Part shown: positions 18,981 to 27,500 of the stretch, piece after piece
How the letters are laid out: every line of letters starts with the position of its first letter
Position numbering within the stretch: position 1 is the first letter of the stretch
Assembly: GCA_003116975.1 (NCBI GenBank)
Contig: BGKB01000308.1
Span: forward strand, 1 to 39,230
DNA length: 39,230 nt
Direction: 5' to 3'
Source: Aurantiochytrium sp. KH105
Lineage: Eukaryota > Sar > Bigyra > Thraustochytrida > Thraustochytriidae
Translations under genes and position numbers: made by a program
Notes under the pieces: generated by a model
Told to the model about the DNA's origin: nothing
Databases searched by the model: none
What the model saw: the letters and a program-made list of their open reading frames with translations, nothing else

Positions 18981-19820
18981 CAGTTGTCAGTCTACACATG
19001 TTCTATCAAATGTCCTTGATCATCAGTTGTTCTCATCCAGCTTGTGCTCAAAAGCAATCGCGACAGAAAAAGATTTTTTTTAAACAGCATTGAGCTAGCC
19101 AGGTGAATGCCATAGACTAACATAGATTCGTCAGATATACGTGCTGGCCGATTGCAAGACCGATTCTATTTTCCAGTTGTCACATTAGGAATTAGCCCAT
19201 GCATGATTCTGAACAATTGTCCATTATTCGCAGAGCCTCGCCAATCGCGCAACCGCGCCCGCGAGCTGGGCTGCTACTGGGAATTCACGGTGGTTTTCCT
19301 CGCGAGCCTTCTTTATCAAGTTGAATCAGCCTCTTCTTTCCAAGACATGAAGCACCAACGGAAGAACTGACAGCAGATCCTCAGGAAAAGCCGGCTTTGC
19401 GCGGGTCTGGTGGTTTTGTTCAGAGACAAAGAGAAGGCAAAGGCAAGCGGCAAGGCAGACACATACAAGGACATCCGTACCCGGGATCTTTTATGACTCA
19501 AAGTCTGATTGAAAAGAACAACAAAGATAATTCGTGTAAACGTAAAAGAAATCTCCCCTCCGCGCGTAGCGCGATGGGGAGGAAAAGGTTGGAGTCTCCC
19601 GCGGCTGCTCGGAGACTATAGTTGATTGCCTAGGTTGCAAGGGAGTCGAACGATTAGGAAGAGCCCGCTTGCAAATGGCCACCCTGGTAGCGGTTAACTC
19701 GGAACCTCGGTCAGGGTTCGAGGGTTCGGGTGATTTGGGTCTGCTGGCGGACGAACCCGCGTTTGCGTGGCTTCGTGCAGCTTCGACTATGGATTGTGCT
19801 GTGAATAGCATGGTGAAAGG
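18981..19820. other. Intergenic with two strong hairpins
   Basis: No firm gene. A small plus-strand frame (ATG 19,675 to TAA 19,864-19,866, 63 codons) has coding-like composition in its second half but no recognised motif. It might be the 3' end of a decayed element. The two hairpins at 19,553-19,617 are listed separately. Confidence 0.35.
19553..19617. other. Pair of strong hairpins
   Basis: The first hairpin (19,553-19,581) pairs CTCCCC with GGGGAG and, after a 2-nt mismatch, CGCGC with GCGCG around a GTA loop. The second (19,593-19,617) has 7-bp perfect arms, AGTCTCC and GGAGACT, around an 11-nt loop. They are 11 bp apart. A structured RNA end or a transcript terminus is possible; no known RNA family is recognised. 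Confidence 0.5.
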
Positions 19821-19978
19821 AAATGCGCGGGCTCGTTTAGAAGCGGCATTTAAGGTGATGGAATAATGTGCTGGGCCTTCGTCAAGGCGACATTATTCAG
19901 TAATGCGCTGGGCCTTCGACAAGGCGGCATTGCTCACTAAGGGAATGATACGCTGGGCCTCGTTTAGGCGGCATCATT
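19821..19978. repeat. Tandem array of four related hairpins
   Basis: Four units lie at 19,821-19,851, 19,862-19,897, 19,902-19,931 and 19,944-19,978, spaced about 37-45 bp. Each has an outer stem (AAATGC/GCATTT, AATAATGT/ACATTATT, AATGC/GCATT, AATGAT/ATCATT) and a related core, GCTGGGCCTTCG..AAGGCG in units 2 and 3. The outer stems differ in sequence yet stay paired. The array ends about 10 bp before repeat copy 3 begins. Confidence 0.7.
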
Positions 19979-19989
19979 TCAATGGCGGG

Positions 19990-21500
19990 TGCGATGGAAC
20001 AGCGCAGGACTGCGCGAAAGGGCGACTTTGCGCGGGCTTTGCGACCGTATTTGTGGAAGAGACTGCCGCGCAGCTGGGCTAGATGGCAGGCACAGGCAAG
20101 GAAACGCGTGGAGAAGACAAATTCGCTGTTAGATAACGTTGTTGGCCGGTTTTGCCTGCAGTTTGCGATACTTGATCTGCACGTTGGCAATCTTTGCCTT
20201 GATCTGGGTCTCTGTAGGGAAGCTAGCTGGCTTGGGCCCCCACATTTTGATCAAGAAAAGTCTTCATGATTTGCTTGGGTGTCTTGCTTGTATTTGTGAC
20301 CGTGAGAAGTTGAATCTCATTGGCAAATTTGGCTTCCATGCCTTTTCGCACCCTTCCTGATGACCCAGACTGCATAACTGCTGCAGCTGCTGCAGCTGCT
20401 GCGTCCTTCGGTGCAAGCTCTGCTGTCCTTGCAATTCTTTCAACTTGCTCTTGAGCCTTCTGTTGAGTGCTAAGCTGCGATGAGCGACTTGATGCGTTCC
20501 TCAGAAGGAAGACACAATCGTCATGGGAACTCCTTCTCGAGATGCGCGCGCATCGCACCTGGCCCCATCTTGTGCGACGAGTCCTCGACGATTAATTCAA
20601 AAAGCTCTTCGACTCACTCCCTGTAAGGGCCCATGTAGTGGCTACCGTAAGTCGAGCCGTGATGAGGCCGCCGCGCCCAAATTTGTGGTTTCGCTGGAAG
20701 AACATGGTGGACCGCGAGCACATACTCTGGCATATCGCTTCTCCCGTCTCGCAGGCTGACCAGCGCTTGCGAGTCATTGCTTGCTATCGGCGTTGCGTTG
20801 TCCACGCCGATCGTCTCGCACGCTGCTCAATTGTATCCTCGTCATCGTGGGCATCATCGCGCAAGTCGATCCCAGCCGAGGTCGTAGCTCGCATAAGCAA
20901 GTGCCACTCTGGCCCATCAACTCCACCATGTGACGAACTGCGTGTGCAACGACATCTTGCCGCTCGGAATCGACAAAGTTTGCCGATCGTTGCTGCTGTG
21001 CTTGCTGCTGGGATCGATGTTGGCCTGACAAGCTGTCAGAGCCTTCGTTTGTTGCACCGCTCGGTGAAGCATGACGCCCAGGCCGACGAGGACCACGAGC
21101 CGTGTCACAGCGAAAACGCTTATCAAGTGTACTCCCCAAGAGCGGTTTCTCGAACAAAATGTCATCGCTCACCACACCAGGAGCTTGTTCAGGATGCGGG
21201 GAATTTCGATAGACATTAGTACCTTATTAGGGGCTTTTGCGTCAACTTTTGCCCTATTACATCTTGGAACTCTCTGCCCATATTAGCGCCTATTACCACC
21301 ACCCCACGCGGCCCGCAAACGCGATAACTTTTCGTCTACGAGATTTCGTGGCTCGAAAAGACCAGATTCGCGATCTTCAGGACGAGCCGAAGCCAGGCGT
21401 CTTCGCCGTGGTCTGCGAAACGTAAGTGCGGATTTTCGGGTCTGTCAAATCTCCGTGATAATTTGCTCCTATTCTTAGAAAACGACGGTCATAAAAAAAC
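19990..21500 (-). repeat. Decayed repeat copy 3 (accessory-gene remnant), right of the Rheb gene
   Basis: This copy is collinear with 16,355-17,860 (copy 2) at clearly high identity, including the same terminal module (21,245-21,425) and the A-rich end after GACGGTC. Minus-strand fragments match copy 2: SDDILFEKPLLGSTLDKRF, RSDMPEYVLAVHHVLP, WARRPHHGSTYGS, MKTFLDQNVG and SFPTETQIKAKI. Frames are interrupted, so it is not functional. A GCAGCTGCT expansion (about 20,381-20,401) lengthens an alanine run relative to copy 2. Confidence 0.7.
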
Positions 21501-21914
21501 TACAGCATTCCGCTGATCCTTGACAATCTTCGGAGAGTAGAGAAGCTATTGCATAAGAAGAAGACAATTTAATTAACACGGAGTTCGCGAGTAAAGTACG
21601 TGATCGTCTCCTCATAATCGAAGGCCTCCTGGGCATCAGACCCATCCGGCTTTGCCTCGATCGGCGCGCGGCCGCGGCAGCGTGCGCGCGACCCCGGGGG
21701 AGGACGCCGGCCGGGAGCGCGCGGGCGTGCGGGGTGTCCCTGCAAAATTGCTTCGGCCCGGCAAAGACCTAATCAGCAGCTAATCATCAGGAAGCATCTT
21801 AGGGAACAAGCAGGCAGAACCGGGACCTGCGAGCCCCTGAGCGTCCGTGCGGGCCTTGCGGGGGCGTAGAAGGCGCGACAAGGCCGGTGGGCGAGCCGCA
21901 TGAGCGGAGTAGAA

Positions 21915-22357
21915 NNNNNNNNNNNNNNNNNNNNNNNNNNNNNNNNNNNNNNNNNNNNNNNNNNNNNNNNNNNNNNNNNNNNNNNNNNNNNNNNNNNNNN
22001 NNNNNNNNNNNNNNNNNNNNNNNNNNNNNNNNNNNNNNNNNNNNNNNNNNNNNNNNNNNNNNNNNNNNNNNNNNNNNNNNNNNNNNNNNNNNNNNNNNNN
22101 NNNNNNNNNNNNNNNNNNNNNNNNNNNNNNNNNNNNNNNNNNNNNNNNNNNNNNNNNNNNNNNNNNNNNNNNNNNNNNNNNNNNNNNNNNNNNNNNNNNN
22201 NNNNNNNNNNNNNNNNNNNNNNNNNNNNNNNNNNNNNNNNNNNNNNNNNNNNNNNNNNNNNNNNNNNNNNNNNNNNNNNNNNNNNNNNNNNNNNNNNNNN
22301 NNNNNNNNNNNNNNNNNNNNNNNNNNNNNNNNNNNNNNNNNNNNNNNNNNNNNNNNN
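21915..22357. other. Assembly gap, 443 N
   Basis: Unresolved bases inside element A. In element B the equivalent flanks (GATGCATT and TTCTAC) are separated by only about 10 bp (35,477-35,486), so the true missing sequence may be very short unless A carries an insertion. Confidence 0.9.
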
Positions 22358-22408
22358 AATGCATCGGAATGATCTTTGTTTATCGTTACGTCTGGGGTCA
22401 GCAAGTCG

Positions 22409-23276
22409 TCAAACCTCCGACCTCTGCTTCTTGAGGGCATGCTTCATGTTGACGAGCTTGGTCTTGAGCTGCTTGTCGTCCGGAAACGACGCCGGCTTGT
22501 CGCCTGGCATCGCACTCCAGTCTGCCTCGGTCTGGCCCCACTTCTCGCGGAAGAAGTGGAGGGCATCCATCGTGGTCAAGGACTGCTCGAGGGCTTCCTG
22601 GAGCGTTGCGACGTAGCGCGGGTCCAGTCGGTGGCGCTTCCGCTTGGGAGCATGCTCCGCTTGCGTGATGCTTTGCGTGCTGCGTTGCGTGCTTTGCGTT
22701 GCTTGTCCATGGTCAGCGGATTGCCGAGCTCTTCGCATCTGTGCCCACTTGTTGATGATGGTCTTGTCCTGGAGGAACTTGCTTGGCTTCGGCCCCCTCG
22801 AGCGCGGTCAACGCGGCCTCAGTGGCGCCCCATTTGCTCCGGAAGTAGTCGAGGGCCTCGTCCTTTGTAAGATTCCGGTCGATAGTTTCTCGAAGGGTGG
22901 CAACGTAGCGCTTGGCAACGTAGCGCTTGCCCATACCTCGGCCCGCTGGAGTGTCGAGAGGACGACCCTCCTTCTGAAGTCTGAAACGACGTTGGATCTC
23001 CGTGTTGATGTCGGCTTCCCCAGGTATGTCAATCCTGAAGGGGTAGCGCTTCTCCAAGCTCTCGAGAATAAGTGAAGCGGACTGTTTGGCGCCTTTGTCT
23101 CGGATACCTCGCTCGAAGATCTCGCGGATAGTTGCTCGCCACGGCTCCATGTCGATCTTCTCGCCGTAGAGCTTCCCTTGTGAGGGACGGTGCGCCCAGC
23201 TTGGCTGTTTGCGGCCTGCAATGGGGATGACAAAACCCCTCGCGTCTTCGTACTCAGGTTGGTCGCTGCGCATCAT
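22409..23276 (-). CDS. Transposon accessory protein with repeated helical domain (element A copy, one frameshift)
   Basis: The minus-strand gene starts at the tandem ATGATG 23,276-23,271; the frame is open further only to a GTG. It ends at TGA 22,409-22,411. A single-base frame change lies at the C5/G5 run 22,793-22,797; both sides read well in the shifted frames. The product would have about 288 residues: an N-terminal segment (SDQPEY, WAHRPSQGKLYGEKIDMEPW), then three related helical units, ATIREIFERG..., RYVATLRETIDRN...FRSKWG and RYVATLQEALEQS...FREKWG. Each unit closes with a basic helix (INTEIQRRFRLQ, IINKWAQMRRARQ, QLKTKLVNMKHALKKQ). A basic KRKRHR stretch could be a nuclear localisation signal. 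DNA binding is inferred, not shown. A 15-bp duplication repeats KRYVA near 22,905. Confidence 0.65.
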
Positions 23277-23737
23277 CCGCACGGCAGAACCGGCGGCAGC
23301 GCCTCTTTAGCTGCCTCCATATGGCCCCGTTCCCGCGCAAGCCCGTGTGTGAACCACGCGCACAGGCTACCCTTGACCACGCGCCCTCTCGCAGGCTTCC
23401 CTGGGCAGCAAGGCCCGCACACCCGCGGCGGCACCGCGAGCCCGGCGCACCCCTGCGATCCCCGTCTGCTCCCGCCGTCAGGCGCGCCGCCCCTCCCCCT
23501 TCTGCTCCGCCCTTCACGCGCCCGCCTGCCCATATATTACATAGGGCGCCCGGAACTAACTTTGCAACGAGTTGACTTTGCAGACCAAGACTAACAGTAA
23601 AGACTGCGGCAATCGACGTTTCTCGCCGTTGGGCGAACGGTCGACCAACCGATTCGAAAAAAAATCACAGCCGGAGGGGTCTAGGTGCCGATTGGCCTGC
23701 TGTTTTTGGTCCATTTCACTCGCGAACTCAGTGTTAA

Positions 23738-25059
23738 TTTAAAGATTTACCTTTTCGAGAAGAATTTTCCTGCTAGAAGCACCACAGAAACGAGGCAGGC
23801 GATTCAAAGAACGTTTGAAGATTGAAACGAGTGGCTCACCCATCTGTTTCGGGCGAAGGTCTGGGGAAAGTCGCTCGGCATCTCTTCGGTTTTGTTAGGT
23901 GCCCTCCTCTCCAAGCTCCTTCACGTGCTCGTATGCAAGAATAAAAATCACAGCCTGGTCTCCGCGACCGAGAAGGAGAATTTGCAGACTTTGCGGTCAG
24001 TAAAACAGACCGGCTCAATCGTTTCAATCTCATGAACATGCCATGACTTGTGCTTCCTCCCATAGTTCTCCCAATTTTTCTCTGCATTTCCTCTATAGCC
24101 CCCCCCTCTCCCGGAAAAATAAAATCGCACTTCAGATCACGAGAGCTCCCGCCGGGTAGTAGGCTTCTTCGAAATAAATTGCGCCTGGGGACGCGGATGA
24201 GTGCAGCGATGCATTAGGAATTCCCGTCCGGGCTTCCAGAGCTCGTATTTGGGGAAACGTTTTTGGAGAGGTAGCATGGGCAGAAGCGAGGCATCAGCCC
24301 ACACTCCCTACTTACACAGCAGTTCAAAACGCGTCAAATGAGACAAATTTGAGAACTTCTCCCGTTCACGTTGTTTCCCCCGTCCGCAATGCGTGACTCA
24401 GCTGGCCAATGCGTGGCTCGATGAGACTAGCTCAGCAATAATGTCAGATGTGATATGGGTGAAGTGCCAGTGAGGATTTCGCTTTTCCACCCTTCCAAAG
24501 TTTTGTAGTTGCAGTTACTTTTCGAGCGGAGATGCTCCTCGCCTTGCAACTACATATTGTAGAAAATTCGTGGCAATGGCAACGCCTGGAGCTCGCCGAA
24601 GTTCCCAATTTTCGGAGTGAATATATTCTCGCGCAACACAACTGCGTCTTTTCTCGGAAGTTTTTACAATTAAGAGCTACTTGAGACTGGAAAAAAGGAA
24701 GGACTATCGCAATATTCGAAATATGAAGTAGTCTTTTACAAAGCTAGCTAAATTTGATGCCAGATCCCGCTTCATCAAGTTTACGCTTGGTATATCTGGG
24801 ATTTTCTCACAGCTGGAACGTGCGTGAAGCGACTTTCAGGATGTTCCATACCGAAGAAACGAACAGATTTCTTGCGTTCGGAAGGCACTGTTTGTGGTTA
24901 TTCGTACGAATAGCAGCATGACTCAACAAACTCAGGGTCAACGCATACAGAAGAAGCAGATCCGAAAGAGAACGTATTGTCCACAAAAACATTGCTTTCG
25001 TCGTAAATTTCTGTCCACGCTATAATTATGCGCGTGCGTTGTCGAACTTTCAGAGATAT
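23738..25059. other. Intergenic, no gene seen
   Basis: AT-rich stretch between element A and the 3' end of the alpha-galactosidase gene. Only short frames without recognisable composition are present. No RNA gene or repeat is recognised. Confidence 0.4.
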
Positions 25060-26361
25060 CTAAATGGCAGAAATAGCCTCGGGAGAATCGATGTAGGTTA
25101 TGTGCAAAAAGATGGAATCGTGTCCAGCAAGCTTAACGAGCAGATGCGTATCTTGATTGTTCTTTGGGCACGCTCGAACAATCTCGCGCAGGCGATCTTT
25201 GCCGGACCAGACGTCGGTCACAGAATGGATCTTTGCTGTAGCATGAATACCAAGCAGCGAGAGCGATAAACGAACCTCGTCCGACTCTTGGCCTGGCTCA
25301 TTGTCATTGATGAAGAAGACAGCAACTTGATTGCGAGCGAGAGGCTTGGCCCAGGCCTGAATCATGCGCATACCAGCGCCTTCAACTTCCTGGATCATGC
25401 GCCCAGGGTGACCATTCCACGCTTGATTGATGGAAATTGCAAGTTTGTTGGAAATGATGTGCCAGATTTTAGTCGTTGCCTTGACATCTGTGATGCGATG
25501 GCCAAGAATGAGAGGAGAGCTCGTAATTGCCCATGCAGCGAAGTGTGCGCGGTCTTCTGCATCATTAGCCAGGCGTCCGACCTCAAGCATGTCAGGATAG
25601 GCCCAGCACCCGGGACGAGACAGAGGCTCATCGAGCTGGAACTTGCGAGTAGTTTGCAAGTTCGAGAACATGCTGTCCCATTTCGCAGTGATATCGCGGC
25701 TTGTGCGATAGAAGTGGTACGGGCACTCGTCAAGCGTTGGTATCGTCTTCCCCATGTGGCAATTTTCGATGATGATTGTTGCACCCTGCGAACCTTTGTT
25801 AAATAGGTTGTAAAAGAGCTCAAGATCCCGAAAGGCCCCGCAACTGTCGAGTTTGATAGAGTCAAACCCGAAGTCAAAGGTCGCCTGAACATCGCCGACG
25901 TAATGGGTATCATTTTTCCAGTAGTCCTTCGATTCCTTGCAAAGACAGTTGTTTGCATACCACCCAGCCTTGAGACCCAGCCGATGGATTTCATTTGTCA
26001 TAGCCTTCATATCTGGAAAACGTTGAGGATTGATAATAGGGTACCCATCTTTATTGTGAAAAGACCCATTCACACCACTCGCGCAGAGTTGCCAGTTATC
26101 GTCGAGGCCAACGTCAGTGTAGCCAAGCTCGAGGAGCGACGTTCCATGCGCAGCGTTGCCGGTTTTGACGGGATTCCCGCTGGCATCGCGGGGCTGAGCC
26201 ATGGCTTGGGCAGCTGCAATGATGACATCTTGGTTTACATCGCGATGATATGCATTCCATGACCGCCAGCCCATGGGAGGCGTTCTCGCAAGCCCGTCCT
26301 CTGCGGCTTGCGAGGGGCCCAGGAGGGCAGCAAACGCGACTGCGATCGCGAGAAGCTTCAT
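25060..26361 (-). CDS. Secreted alpha-galactosidase, glycoside hydrolase family 27
   Basis: This 433-residue protein starts at ATG 26361-26359 and stops at TAG 25,062-25,060. A classic signal peptide (MKLLAIAVAFAALLGPSQA) is cleaved near residue 19-20. The GH27 barrel begins TPPMGWRSWNAY (28-39), with DDNW 87-90, the nucleophile Asp172 in IKLDSCG and the acid/base Asp223 in RTSRDI. SRPGCWAYPDMLEVG and ITSSPLILGHRI are also typical. The C-terminal beta-sandwich ends near HITYI. Length and all landmarks fit an intact, secreted or lysosomal enzyme that hydrolyses terminal alpha-galactosides. A paralogue ends at the left edge of the window. The short GC-rich 5' flank leads into the microsatellite region shared with the divergent gene. 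Confidence 0.95.
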   Translation of the reverse strand: MKLLAIAVAFAALLGPSQAAEDGLARTPPMGWRSWNAYHRDVNQDVIIAAAQAMAQPRDASGNPVKTGNAAHGTSLLELGYTDVGLDDNWQLCASGVNGSFHNKDGYPIINPQRFPDMKAMTNEIHRLGLKAGWYANNCLCKESKDYWKNDTHYVGDVQATFDFGFDSIKLDSCGAFRDLELFYNLFNKGSQGATIIIENCHMGKTIPTLDECPYHFYRTSRDITAKWDSMFSNLQTTRKFQLDEPLSRPGCWAYPDMLEVGRLANDAEDRAHFAAWAITSSPLILGHRITDVKATTKIWHIISNKLAISINQAWNGHPGRMIQEVEGAGMRMIQAWAKPLARNQVAVFFINDNEPGQESDEVRLSLSLLGIHATAKIHSVTDVWSGKDRLREIVRACPKNNQDTHLLVKLAGHDSIFLHITYIDSPEAISAI

Positions 26362-26917
26362 TCCGTGGAAACCGGTTTCTGGCGCGTTTGCAGCCAGCGA
26401 GGGAGCTTTGGCACAGAAAAGTCAGGAGGCTGGCGCAAGGGGTTGGCGGAGACACTCGCACGGGGCGCGCAGCGAAACGCTACGCCAAGCCTGAGACACA
26501 ACCCTGCGTTACAACTGCTTCCTCTCTCTCTCTCTCGTTCGTCGATAGGAACTCTGCTGTCTGCGCACCTTCTCTGCATTCATCATAGCAGTAGGCCTGG
26601 GTAGTGCAGCTGCTGCAGCTGCTCCTTGTTTGGTTTGGTGTTGTGTTTGGACCTTTCAGCTATTACGCAGTGGGATTTGGCGAGCGGGGTGAAAGCGGCG
26701 ACGACCATATTCTCCTCGGCGTAGGCCTGCCTACCGAGCTCCGCCGACTCAATATCCGCCGACCGACCGCCCGCCCTTGGCGAGCTTCTGGCCCATCTGC
26801 CTTGGTGAGGGTGAGCTCATAACTTGAAAAAGAATTCTCCCGAGGAAGAGACCAAGACGGAAACTCAATGCTGCAGCTGCTGATAGTGACAGCGCTTGCC
26901 TGGCTGATCTTCTTCGC

Positions 26918-26918
26918 A

Positions 26919-26973
<55 letters not shown>
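26918..26973. repeat. (AAAG)n microsatellite
   Basis: About 56 bp of perfect tetranucleotide repeat. In the plus frame open from ATG 26,868 it would encode repeated Lys-Lys-Glu-Arg; that this is translated is doubtful. Confidence 0.95.
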
Positions 26974-26974
<1 letters not shown>

Positions 26975-27313
26975 GCAAGAAAGACCCTGGACTTACTTGA
27001 CAGTGAGAAGGCAGAACGGAGCGAGGGCGCCGCGCCGCCGCCAAAGCAGAGCGCGAAGGACGCGCGGGCGAGGCGGGGCCGCGCGGGCGCAGCGAGGGAG
27101 CCGCGCGCCTCGGAGGCCTCGCGGCGCGGGCGCTCTGCGCTCTGCGCAAAGCGGCGCGGGGTGCGGCGGGCCGCGGCTCGAGCGGCGGGCCGCGAGGCTC
27201 GCGCTCGAGCGCGCGCGCGCGGGCAAGCTGGAGACTGTGCTCGCGCTCGGGGCGAGGCTCTTCGGCGGCGGGGCCTCCGCGCCGGGCAGCACGGGCGAGG
27301 CCTCGCGGCGCGG

Positions 27314-27314
<1 letters not shown>

Positions 27315-27365
<51 letters not shown>
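27315..27365. repeat. (CAG)17 microsatellite
   Basis: Seventeen perfect CAG units. In the plus frame, which is continuous with the gene at 27,501, they would encode 17 glutamines; in other frames poly-Ser or poly-Ala. Confidence 0.95.
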
Positions 27366-27366
<1 letters not shown>

Positions 27367-27500
27367 GAAGAGAGGCCCCGGCCGCAGGCCAGGCGCGAGG
27401 ACGCGAAGAGCAGCTCGGAGAAAGGCCAGGTCGAACGGCCTCCCGGAGACGCAGAGGCTTGGCAGCTGGCCTTCGCGCGCCCCTCCGCTCTCCTTTGAAC

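Larger units (their letters stand above)
21577..23733. mobile_element. Non-autonomous Mutator-like element A (internal-deletion derivative)
   Basis: The ends are CACGGAGTTCGCGAGT at left and ACTCGCGAACTCAGTG at right, inverted and imperfect, each bordered by TTAA (21,573-21,576 and 23,734-23,737). The right ~140 bp equal the left end of element B in inverse orientation. The rest (21,577 to about 23,590) equals B's right end with the accessory gene. The transposase and two other frames of B are missing. The deletion junction is near 23,591-23,606, where B has GCAGTCTTT on both sides of the lost segment (about 30,086 and 34,708). A 443-N gap lies inside. Confidence 0.8.
26362..27500. promoter_or_regulatory. 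Divergent promoter region, GC-rich with microsatellites
   Basis: This region lies between the divergent starts of the alpha-galactosidase gene and the gene at 27,501. It holds an (AAAG)n and a (CAG)n tract and a very GC-rich stretch (about 27,010-27,500). The plus frame is open from ATG 26,868 into the downstream gene, so part may be coding. Long minus-strand frames here have Arg/Ala/Ser composition typical of GC-rich antisense. Confidence 0.4.

Noticed and set aside
19640..19760. Possible tRNA gene (GGTTCGAGG resembling a B box)
   Set aside because: No cloverleaf could be drawn: acceptor and anticodon stems do not pair at the right distances.
19821..19978. CRISPR-like array (four short repeats at regular spacing)
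   Set aside because: Units are contiguous hairpins of variable sequence without distinct spacers, in a eukaryotic context with no cas-like genes.
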